DNA of 64,000 nt from CBDHHC01 sp965263345 (lineage in GTDB: Bacteria > Pseudomonadota > Alphaproteobacteria > Rhizobiales > CBDHHC01): positions 558,001 to 622,000 of the forward strand of contig CBDHHC010000024.1 in assembly GCA_965263345.1 (NCBI GenBank). Direction: 5' to 3'. The translations under genes were made by a program, and so were the position numbers. Positions 35,391-42,767 of this stretch are shown here, one piece after another. Under the pieces are notes generated by a model. That model did not search any database. It saw nothing but the letters and a program-made list of their open reading frames with translations, and was not told where the DNA came from. Position 1 is the first letter of the stretch. Each line of letters opens with the position of its first letter.

Positions 35391-35548
35391 CTCAACTGAG
35401 AATCACATTGCCCCGATTTGATTAATAAAGTTCTGACGTTTTTAGTCTTTTTGAAATTTTATAAAAAATAATTTTTCGTGAGCACGATCAGGTATAGGAT
35501 TTAGCGCGTTTTAAGGGGAAATTTAGTAACAAATATTAATGAGAAGTT
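35391..35548 (+). repeat. degenerate direct repeat, copy 1
   Basis: From CCTCAACT to GAGAAGTT this segment matches the one at 35681-35865. Clear blocks are CCCGATT-GATTAATAAAGTTC, TAAAAAATAATTTTTC, GGTAT-GGATT and the terminal GAGAAGTT. The copies have diverged by substitutions and small insertions, so the duplication is not recent. Neither copy is coding. Confidence 0.6.
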
Positions 35549-35677
35549 GATAATGAGGAATGGTGCGCACCACCGATTGATCCAGACACAGCATGTGTCA
35601 TTCATCAGGGGTTGGTCATTATTTATGGTCCAGAAGGAAAACTAGAACAGGCAAAAAAATGTGTTGCAGAACACTAG
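35543..35677 (+). pseudogene. 44-codon gene fragment between the direct repeats
   Basis: The plus-strand frame is open for 44 codons without a start codon and ends at TAG 35675-35677. The translation has normal protein texture (for example ACVIHQGLVIIYGPEGK and a Lys/Ala-rich end), unlike its surroundings. It looks like the C-terminal remainder of a lost gene. I do not recognise the family. Confidence 0.35.
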
Positions 35678-35680
35678 ATA

Positions 35681-35865
35681 CCTCAACTAATAAGCACATA
35701 GGCCCGATTGGATTAATAAAGTTCCGAGTTTTTTCTTTTTAAAAAATAATTTTTCATAGGCTTGAGGAAGGTATGGGATTAGTTGAGTTTCAAGGGAGAA
35801 TTCGGGGCGAAATAGATGGGAATCTAGGGCAAGTCACCATTAAGTCTACAAAATATTGAGAAGTT
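35681..35865 (+). repeat. degenerate direct repeat, copy 2
   Basis: This is the partner of 35391-35548, starting 290 bases further on in the same orientation, with the same first and last blocks. It ends at the stop of the minus-strand frame behind the toxin gene. Repeated spacers alternating with short gene ends are seen in decaying toxin/immunity arrays, but that link is inference. Confidence 0.6.
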
Positions 35866-36157
35866 AGTCTGGTACCATATTCCAGTTATACCCCAGATTA
35901 GTATAATCCCAGCCGTAAAAAATAAAGATTCTAAAAGAACCTGATATAGAATTACACAAAGTTTCTATCATCTCCCAACCTCCATGGCTTAAAAAACTAT
36001 AGACCGAAAAAGAAATTTTAGCACTTAGTAGATTCAGGTTCAAATTTCCAAGAATCATGACATTGCCATTCAAATTGTCATTTTCCTTTAATGTGAGCAG
36101 GCCCAGAATCCGAGGGAACTGGTCGGCCCCTATGATCAATTCTATATGGTTGTCCAT
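35864..36157 (-). CDS. candidate immunity protein gene behind the toxin
   Basis: The frame lies immediately 3' of the toxin gene, overlapping its last 80 bases in another frame. From ATG 36157 (GAGG three bases upstream) it encodes 97 residues; from ATG 36058 it encodes 64. The product is small, rich in Trp/Tyr/Phe (FYGWDYTNLGYNWN) and acidic at the end. Position and size fit an immunity gene, but I recognise no family. It could equally be a non-functional frame. Confidence 0.3.
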   Translation of the reverse strand: MDNHIELIIGADQFPRILGLLTLKENDNLNGNVMILGNLNLNLLSAKISFSVYSFLSHGGWEMIETLCNSISGSFRIFIFYGWDYTNLGYNWNMVPD

Positions 36158-37688
36158 TTACCTCAATATGCCAATGGGCCTTATTACTGCGAGTAGCTCT
36201 GTCATAATGCACCCTTACAGTAAGACCTCCACGAGTAAGCTCAAAAGTTCTACCTCCTCCATCTCTAACACGTTCTATTAATGTAAACCCCGCATTCTCA
36301 AGAGCTTTTCTACCTCCTGCATATGATTTTCCTCTTAACCTTACACCCTCAAGACCTAAAGTACGCAAATTCATTCGTTGGCCTCGTGCTGAACCACTAC
36401 CTAATGGTCCATTAGCACCTATAATAGTACCACCGATCAGAGGTGCACCAATTTCAAGCGCATCACCTAAGACAGCTTGCATCCGTTCATAGGGCGTCAT
36501 TGCCTGAAGTTCACGACGTCTTTCTGCCCTTGCAAACTGATCTTCTTTTGCAATATCCGCCGATACCGTACCAATATCAGGCCCATAACCAGCTGCTCTG
36601 AACGTTTCACGCATCGCAGAAAGCTTTTGCGAATCTACAAATGCTGGTGTGCTTAACATACGAGTGTAGTCTTTGATAATCTCATATGCTACAACACCAG
36701 CTGGAGTAGCAGTTGGCTGCTCGGGAGGTACACCAAAAGGAACATCTGGATCAAGACCAAAACGCTGTTCAGGACTAAGAGAAGGTTGTGAGCTAGCAAC
36801 ATCAATCGCTCTTAATGACTCATAAATTTCGGCTCCAAAGTTCTCACCATTTTCATTTAACACACTTATAGTGTTACTAGCTGCTGCCATTGCAGTGGCA
36901 TGTTGTTCTGTAACTCTCACATATGCCTGATCATGCACATCCAAATTAGGGTGTTGTTCAATAAGACCAAAATCGACTGTTCCACCTTGTGCTGTGTAGG
37001 CAACAGCTAGATCAAGTGCATCTTCCAGTCCAAATTCATTTTCTGGACCATAAGAATCTAAATGCGCACCAATTTTTGCAGCGGCATCTTCTTCAGATAA
37101 ATCATCAAGGTCCATAAAAGAAACATCACCAGGAAAATCTCCATAACCGATTTTATTTGATCTGGAGTAAGCCTCCATAAAATCATTAATCGCTGCTATA
37201 TCTTCTGCAGTTAATTCTTCTGAGATATCACCATCAGGAGCAACATCCAATTGAGTTGGTTGATCAACAGTCGCTTCTGCTAATACAACATTACCTCTTA
37301 AGCTTGGAGAAACATTTGCATCACCAGGTTGAACGCCTAATACTGCATTCGGTTGGTATTCATCATCTATAACAGCTGCAAACGCATCAAACTGATCACC
37401 CCCTCCAGAGGCAATTAATCCATCTGAAATGGAAGCACTTTTTGCTCCTGTTTTATCCAGGCTATTCTTATCCGAAGATTTTGTCCCCGTTTGGTCATTA
37501 TGAGAAGACATCTCACCTAAACCACCAGAAGCACTATCGCTGCCTGAAGCACCATTGTTAGAGTCATCACTTCGATCAGAATCATTCCTAGCATCACTTA
37601 GAGAGCTCTCAAAATCTCCACCGGACGTATCATTTTTCTCACTTGACCTATCTGTTGCTGAGTCGGATTTATCTGCACCAATTCCCAT
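36078..37688 (-). CDS. putative polymorphic toxin with C-terminal nuclease-like domain
   Basis: The protein has about 536 residues. The N-terminal 100 are Ser/Asp/Gly-rich and disordered; the centre (about 150-400) is helical and acidic with no recognised domain. After a Gly-rich hinge (APLIGGTIIGANGPLGSG) come about 80 basic residues carrying RTFELTRGGLTVRVHYD, HWHIEVNG and DHRGRPV and ending PAHIKGK. This arrangement of a conserved carrier with a compact His/Arg/Asp-containing end resembles polymorphic toxins with BECR-type RNase domains; that is a fold-level guess. There is no signal peptide. ATG 37688 is chosen because GGAGGAGG lies 5 bases before it; ATG 37712 lacks a ribosome site. A candidate immunity frame follows. 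Confidence 0.55.
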   Translation of the reverse strand: MGIGADKSDSATDRSSEKNDTSGGDFESSLSDARNDSDRSDDSNNGASGSDSASGGLGEMSSHNDQTGTKSSDKNSLDKTGAKSASISDGLIASGGGDQFDAFAAVIDDEYQPNAVLGVQPGDANVSPSLRGNVVLAEATVDQPTQLDVAPDGDISEELTAEDIAAINDFMEAYSRSNKIGYGDFPGDVSFMDLDDLSEEDAAAKIGAHLDSYGPENEFGLEDALDLAVAYTAQGGTVDFGLIEQHPNLDVHDQAYVRVTEQHATAMAAASNTISVLNENGENFGAEIYESLRAIDVASSQPSLSPEQRFGLDPDVPFGVPPEQPTATPAGVVAYEIIKDYTRMLSTPAFVDSQKLSAMRETFRAAGYGPDIGTVSADIAKEDQFARAERRRELQAMTPYERMQAVLGDALEIGAPLIGGTIIGANGPLGSGSARGQRMNLRTLGLEGVRLRGKSYAGGRKALENAGFTLIERVRDGGGRTFELTRGGLTVRVHYDRATRSNKAHWHIEVNGQPYRIDHRGRPVPSDSGPAHIKGK

Positions 37689-37869
37689 AATTGCCTCCTC
37701 CAATGATGACATAATGTATCAAACTAACAATTATAAAAATGTGTTTATATCCGTATTGACTACTTAGAGAATTACGTAATTACTTATGTGAAATGCGTAG
37801 TCATTTATATTTTGGACTATGAAAGATTTAAAGAGTAGAGGAAGAAGCAGCTTAAAACAGATTAAGTTT

Positions 37870-37894
37870 GGATCAGGTAAGCAAAACCTGATCC
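37870..37894. terminator. palindromic hairpin behind pirin gene
   Basis: GGATCAGGT and ACCTGATCC pair perfectly around AAGCAAA. The sequence is a variant of the hairpin found at 22198-22222 (GGGTCAGGTTT/AAACCTGACCC). It lies 14 bases after the pirin stop on the minus strand and probably ends that transcript, though the T tract after it is weak. Confidence 0.5.
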
Positions 37895-37907
37895 GAGTAC
37901 CACAAAA

Positions 37908-38606
37908 TCACCCCACCATATCAAACAACAACACATGCGCATCAGACTGCACCGAAATCGAGAACTCAGGCTTGTCCTTAATCTCAATCCCATCTCCAGC
38001 CTGCAGCACATAATCATTGATCATCAACTCACCGTCAATAACCTGCAACCATGCCTGATGCCCATCCGCAAGCCTATAAGGAAGGCTCACGCCTTTGTGC
38101 AAATGTCCAGCATAAAGCTCAAGATCACGATGGATTTGAACAGAGCCATCCCGGCCATCTCTTGAACCAATTAACATCAAACCATTTTGCAACGATCTAT
38201 CAAACTGCTTTTGTTCATAGGAGGGTTGAAGACCCTTCTCTTCAGGCTCAATCCAGATCTGCAAAAAATGAACAGGCTCTGTGTCTGATGGATTATACTC
38301 ACTATGTTGAATACCCGTCCCAGCGCTCATTCGTTGCACATCCCCTGGCCTGATCACAGAACCTGTACCAAGGCTGTCTTTGTGCTCCAATGCCCCCTCA
38401 ATCACATAAGAAATAATCTCCATATTGTCATGGTTATGAGAAGGAAACCCAGCACCAGGTGCAACAACATCTTCATTGATCACACGTAACGGACCTGAGC
38501 CCATATAATTCGGATCATAATAATGGCCAAAAGAAAAACTATGTTTGCTTTGCAGCCAGTCAATAGAAGACTGGCCACGATCTTCAGATTTTCTCACCGT
38601 AATCAT
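37908..38606 (-). CDS. pirin family protein (YhhW-like)
   Basis: This bicupin of 232 residues has its metal site in the N-terminal cupin: FPSHNHDNMEIISYVIEG and GTGIQHSEYN supply the His-His-Glu-His set (about 57, 59, 64/101 and 103). YhhW-like pirins oxidise quercetin-like flavonols in vitro; the in vivo role is uncertain and often linked to redox stress. A strong AAGGAGG precedes the ATG. It lies downstream of a broken doxX and divergent from a LysR regulator, an arrangement seen with quinone- or oxidant-responsive genes. Confidence 0.92.
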   Translation of the reverse strand: MITVRKSEDRGQSSIDWLQSKHSFSFGHYYDPNYMGSGPLRVINEDVVAPGAGFPSHNHDNMEIISYVIEGALEHKDSLGTGSVIRPGDVQRMSAGTGIQHSEYNPSDTEPVHFLQIWIEPEEKGLQPSYEQKQFDRSLQNGLMLIGSRDGRDGSVQIHRDLELYAGHLHKGVSLPYRLADGHQAWLQVIDGELMINDYVLQAGDGIEIKDKPEFSISVQSDAHVLLFDMVG

Positions 38607-38630
38607 ATCAACCTCCTTGGACGAAATGAA

Positions 38631-39036
38631 TTAACTCTCATTAGCACTCAACACACCTGGTCCCTGAGAAACAACAAGGGCCCTTCTGGCGTATAACAAC
38701 AGGCCACCAGCAATGCTGACATTCTTCATAAGCAGAATAAACTGGATCTGGTCAGCAATATTATTATGAAAGACCACTGCGGTAACCAGACTAAACCCTG
38801 CTAATAAGAAAGCAGCGAAACGAGATATTGCGGTAAAACCCAAAGACAAGCGCGAGAGGCGCAATAATTTCAAAAGCAATCACAGCTGGTAACAACGCAC
38901 CTGGTAATCCGACAGATTCCATATAAGCCTGTGTCCCGGCATAAGCAAAAAGCTTACTCACACCTGATATAATAAATAAGCTTGCAAGAAGAACGCGTCC
39001 CAAGGGTGCGAAATAAGATATTAAAGAATGTGTCAT
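38631..39036 (-). pseudogene. doxX family gene with a frameshift
   Basis: Two overlapping frames together make one DoxX-like four-helix membrane protein. The first (from ATG 39036) gives GRVLLASLFIISGVSKLF and stays in register to LALVFGF. The second continues with SRFAAFLLAGFSLVTAVVFH, LMKNVSIAGGLLLYA and the end at 38631. The break lies at the homopolymer GGGTTTT (38835-38841 on the plus strand), consistent with one extra T or two lost bases. It may be a true inactivation or a sequencing error. The gene belongs to the doxX-pirin unit facing a LysR gene. Confidence 0.75.
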
Positions 39037-39205
39037 GATATAATCTCCATATGTGTAAAGTCATGTTAAAATTCTGAGTGAAACATCCTTTTTGTGCCTC
39101 ACAAGCTCTAATTTAATTGTTTTATTAATTTTGATAATATATAAAACAAAGAACTAATTGTTGCGAATAGAAGAACAATCGTATGTGAACAATGGTGAGA
39201 GAAGA

Positions 39206-40123
39206 ATGGATCGTTTTTCTGAACTTGAAAGCTTTATCAAAGTCGTTGAAACCGGCAGCTTCAGCCAGGCTGCAGAACGCTTAAATGTGGGAAAATCAAG
39301 CATAAGTCGCCGTGTATCAGATTTAGAAGAACGTCTGGGGGCCCAGCTCTTTAAACGCACCACCCGTAAACTTCACCTCACAGAAACAGGGGAAATCTTC
39401 TATAAACGTTGCACGCGTATTTTAACAGATCTTGAAGAAGCAGAACAAACCGTAAGCCTTGAACAGACGGAGTTAAAAGGAAAACTAAAACTCGCAGCCC
39501 CCGTCTCCTTTGGCCTTAATCACCTGCAACCTGTGATCAGTCAATTTATGCTGGATCACCCCAATATTGAATTTGATATTGATTTTAATGATCGCACAAT
39601 TGACCTTATAGATGAGGGCTTTGATCTTGCTGTCCGTATTGGACGCTTGGCAGACTCTAGTTTAATCGCCCGCAAACTGGCCCCCATACACCACATAGCC
39701 TGTGCCACACCTGAATTTTGGAACAAATTTGGCAGGCCAAAGAGCCCCAGAGATTTAGAACGCCTTACATGCCTGCGCTATTCAAATCTACGCAATCCGG
39801 GACTGCTAAGCTATACATCTAAATCAGGTGAAACAGGAGAAATAAATCTCTCAGTTGGACTTCTTGCTTCTAATGGAGAATTTATCAGAGACATAGCCAA
39901 AGAAAGTTGTGGCTTTATTGTCGAACCAACCTTCTTTGTCTATCAACAAATTCTCTCAGGAGAGTTAGAACCAGTCCTTAAAAACTATTCATGGTCTAAT
40001 GCATCACTTTTTGCCCTTTACCCCCCAACCCGCCAGCTTTCAAACCGAGTAAGAGCATTTGTGAATACCCTAATCAAACGGTTTGGCAATAATCCCTATT
40101 GGGATAAAGGCATATATGATTAG
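39206..40123 (+). CDS. LysR family transcription regulator
   Basis: A winged HTH (about 1-60: FIKVVETGSFSQAAERLNVGKSSISRRVSDLEERLG) is followed by the LysR substrate domain of the type seen in regulators of quinone or oxidant genes (VRIGRLADSSLIARKLAP). ATG 39206 is selected because GAGAGAAGA lies before it; the open frame begins at 39158. It is divergent from doxX-pirin with about 170 bases between, and probably controls that unit and itself. Confidence 0.92.
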   Translation: MDRFSELESFIKVVETGSFSQAAERLNVGKSSISRRVSDLEERLGAQLFKRTTRKLHLTETGEIFYKRCTRILTDLEEAEQTVSLEQTELKGKLKLAAPVSFGLNHLQPVISQFMLDHPNIEFDIDFNDRTIDLIDEGFDLAVRIGRLADSSLIARKLAPIHHIACATPEFWNKFGRPKSPRDLERLTCLRYSNLRNPGLLSYTSKSGETGEINLSVGLLASNGEFIRDIAKESCGFIVEPTFFVYQQILSGELEPVLKNYSWSNASLFALYPPTRQLSNRVRAFVNTLIKRFGNNPYWDKGIYD

Positions 40124-40175
40124 AACAAAATATACTCTGCTTGAATTAATACATAACTGAGATATAAGTTTTCTT

Positions 40176-40640
40176 ATGAGCAACGCAAAAACAACAGAAA
40201 TCTTGTTTTATCACCTGGAACGTGCCCCCTTGGAACGCGTCCTTCCTGAACTTCTTGAAAAGACACTGGCACGAGACTGGCGCGCCGTTGTCCAGGCCTC
40301 CAGTGAAGAACGCATAGAAGATCTCAATAATCTTTTATGGACCTACAATGAAACCTCTTTCTTACCCCATGGATCATCCGCAGATGGTCATGAGGCAGAA
40401 CAACCTATTTTCCTGACCACAACTGAAGAAAACCCGAATGGGGCTGCTATCCGTTTTCTAGTTGATGGGGCAGATACTGAAGATATTTCAAATTATGAAC
40501 GCATTGTCTACATGTTTGATGGGCATAATGAACAAGCGATAAACAAAGCGCGTCAACAATGGAAATCAGTCACAACGGCTGGACACAAAGCAACCTATTG
40601 GCAACAAAATGCACAAGGCCGATGGGAGAAAAAAGCATAA
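40176..40640 (+). CDS. holC: DNA polymerase III chi subunit
   Basis: HolC is an accessory clamp-loader subunit that links the replicase to SSB. The 154-residue protein shows the family pattern ILFYHLERAPLERVLPELLEKTL, then WTYNETSFLPHGS, then PIFLTT and YMFDGHNEQAINKAR. Length is normal. It may be transcribed with the CPBP gene 36 bases downstream. Confidence 0.92.
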   Translation: MSNAKTTEILFYHLERAPLERVLPELLEKTLARDWRAVVQASSEERIEDLNNLLWTYNETSFLPHGSSADGHEAEQPIFLTTTEENPNGAAIRFLVDGADTEDISNYERIVYMFDGHNEQAINKARQQWKSVTTAGHKATYWQQNAQGRWEKKA

Positions 40641-40676
40641 AGTTCTCAAAATAAAAAACTGAGTTAAATAATAATA

Positions 40677-41657
40677 ATGAAGTATGAAAAACCATCTCAA
40701 AACTATTGGCTTCCCTGGAAACAAGACCCTGTATTACTCGAACAACGCCAAGGCAGATGGCAATGGTATTGGTTTTTATTATCACTCGCAGTCATGTTCC
40801 TGTTGCTGATAATACTTGGCAATATTGAAGAAACACTAACCAAAACCATTGCTGATGTTACACAAACAAACAATCTCTATGCAACGTACACAAATAATAA
40901 AAATGCAATTCTGCTTAAAGAAAATGCCTATAGTTTCTCAAGCTTTCTCTCAGTGGGCATCATTCTAACTTTAATCACAATTATCCTCCTTCGAATTCAC
41001 AGATATAAATGGCAATTTGGCTTAACATATAATGTCCCCATCAAATGGTCAGCGTTCTTCAAAGCAGCTGGTGCTTTAGGCGTTGTCTCCATAATTGGGA
41101 TCAGCTATTTCATTTTGTCTGGTTCACCAGATTTTAAAATTGCCACAATCACACCAAATATCATCCCATGGCTCTGTTTGGGTATATTTGTCATTTTCAT
41201 ACAAACATTAGGAGAAGAAGTTTTCATTCGCGGATATTTGCTCCGAATTATTGGAGCAATCATGCCTTACAGAATGATTGCGGTCGCCCTTGTTGGGCTT
41301 TTTTTCGTCCTCCTCCATTCATCAAACCCGGATGTAAACGCAGATTTATGGTACTCCATGATTGTCTTTTCTATGCAGGAAATAGTGATCTTTTGGGTTC
41401 TGTTTCGCACACAAAGCGTAATGGCCACGTGGGGGATTCATTTTATGAACAACATTGCAGCTCTCTCGCTGAATATCCAACCAGGATGGACAAATGAAAT
41501 TGCTTTATTTGTTTATACAGATCCCGTTTGGAGTGCTGGCGAAAGTCGACTTCTAGATCCAATGTCATATGTTTCAAATATTCTTGCTATAGCGATTTTT
41601 ATCTTCCTGATAACATGGAATCGATCACCATTCTATTTGGCACCTGCAAAGAGATAA
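40677..41657 (+). CDS. CPBP family intramembrane metalloprotease
   Basis: A polytopic membrane protein of 326 residues. The CPBP motifs are present: EEVFIRGY (EExxxR, about 180-187), an FxxxLLH at about 210-216, and HFMNN (HxxxN-like, about 260). Members of this family are Rce1-like proteases or bacteriocin-protection proteins; in bacteria the substrates are mostly unknown. The soluble N-terminal part is short. It is the second gene after holC. Confidence 0.87.
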   Translation: MKYEKPSQNYWLPWKQDPVLLEQRQGRWQWYWFLLSLAVMFLLLIILGNIEETLTKTIADVTQTNNLYATYTNNKNAILLKENAYSFSSFLSVGIILTLITIILLRIHRYKWQFGLTYNVPIKWSAFFKAAGALGVVSIIGISYFILSGSPDFKIATITPNIIPWLCLGIFVIFIQTLGEEVFIRGYLLRIIGAIMPYRMIAVALVGLFFVLLHSSNPDVNADLWYSMIVFSMQEIVIFWVLFRTQSVMATWGIHFMNNIAALSLNIQPGWTNEIALFVYTDPVWSAGESRLLDPMSYVSNILAIAIFIFLITWNRSPFYLAPAKR

Positions 41658-41883
41658 ATTATAAAAAATTCTTTTCATAATCACTTTTCAATAAACATAT
41701 AGGTGGAAAATAAACTTATTTTCCCATAAAAATATTTATCGAAAATATTTCATAACACAATCCAAATATCTCCAAAACGAAACCACAAAATAAACAAATT
41801 AAAAGAACAAATTTTCTATGGGGAAACATAGTAATTCATTAAAATGTGGAAGCTGCTCTAAAATATAAAATAGAGTAGGCAAA

Positions 41884-42672
41884 ATGTTTAAAATAAAAAC
41901 TGGGATTATTAGCTTAGTTTCGAGTCTCGTACTTTCACTAAGTGCAGCGTCATCTTTTGCAGGAGGCGAATTAAAAAAGGATCCATATGCACCCTTATGG
42001 CAAGGCTTATATTTTGGTGGCCATGTAGGGGTCGCATATAGAGATGAGCTTAACGAGTTTACTGTTTCTGATGAAGCAAGACAAAGGGAAAGAGATCCAA
42101 ATCGTTTTGTGATTGGTCATTCAAAAAATAACTTTTTCTTGTCAGAAGAAGATGACACAACATCTTTTGCAGGTGGTGTTCACCTGGGCTATAACTTTCA
42201 AAAAGGTAATATTGTATACGGCCTTGAAGGAAGTTTCACACTAACTGATGCTAAAGAAGAAGTAAGTGTAGAAGCAAGATTCATCCAAGGCAATAATAAT
42301 GAATTTGTTGGTCGTGCAACATCTGTGATTGATCTAAATTATCTTGCAAGTTTAAGAGGTCGCGTTGGATATGCAACAGATAAATACCTCTTTTATGTAA
42401 CAGGTGGTGTCGCCTTTGCAGAAGTTGAGGTTGATTTAGAAACCAATGGTGAAGTTGTCCTAAACCGTAATGGTGGAAACAATGGCATCCTGCCAAACTT
42501 TAATCTAACAGCAAATAACTCTATCGATGATACATATGTTGGTTATGTTGTTGGTTTTGGTGGCGAGTATAAATGGTCAAAGAACGTAAGTTTACGTGGT
42601 CAACTTCTTCATCATGGATTTGATGACTTTGATTCAACTTTACTAACAGCGGGTGTATCCTGGCATTACTAA
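41884..42672 (+). CDS. outer-membrane beta-barrel porin-like protein
   Basis: A signal peptide (about 1-26, ending SSFAGG) precedes a beta-barrel of about 235 residues. The first strand, WQGLYFGGHVGVAY, is typical of Omp25/RopB-type proteins of Hyphomicrobiales. Strands alternate with polar loops, and the chain ends in an aromatic residue (SWHY), the signal for outer-membrane insertion. It probably stabilises the envelope and interacts with surface ligands. A terminator hairpin follows 19 bases after the stop. Confidence 0.88.
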   Translation: MFKIKTGIISLVSSLVLSLSAASSFAGGELKKDPYAPLWQGLYFGGHVGVAYRDELNEFTVSDEARQRERDPNRFVIGHSKNNFFLSEEDDTTSFAGGVHLGYNFQKGNIVYGLEGSFTLTDAKEEVSVEARFIQGNNNEFVGRATSVIDLNYLASLRGRVGYATDKYLFYVTGGVAFAEVEVDLETNGEVVLNRNGGNNGILPNFNLTANNSIDDTYVGYVVGFGGEYKWSKNVSLRGQLLHHGFDDFDSTLLTAGVSWHY

Positions 42673-42690
42673 AATGTCATAGAGGATAAG

Positions 42691-42720
42691 AGGAAGCGCA
42701 GAGGTAACTCTCTGCTTCCT
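42691..42720 (+). terminator. hairpin after the beta-barrel gene
   Basis: AGGAAGC (42691-42697) pairs with GCTTCCT (42714-42720); an inner AGAG/CTCT stem continues after a 2x2 internal loop, closed by GTAA. A short T run follows. It terminates the outer-membrane protein gene and perhaps the convergent TIR gene. Confidence 0.65.
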
Positions 42721-42767
42721 TACTATTTATAGCTTCTTACATAAAACACATCTTGAAAAAGCTCTCA

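Noticed and set aside
35058..35399. 113-codon plus-strand open frame
   Set aside because: Low-complexity His/Thr/Asn/Lys content without domain or ribosome site; it opposes the minus-strand hairpins that explain the region better.
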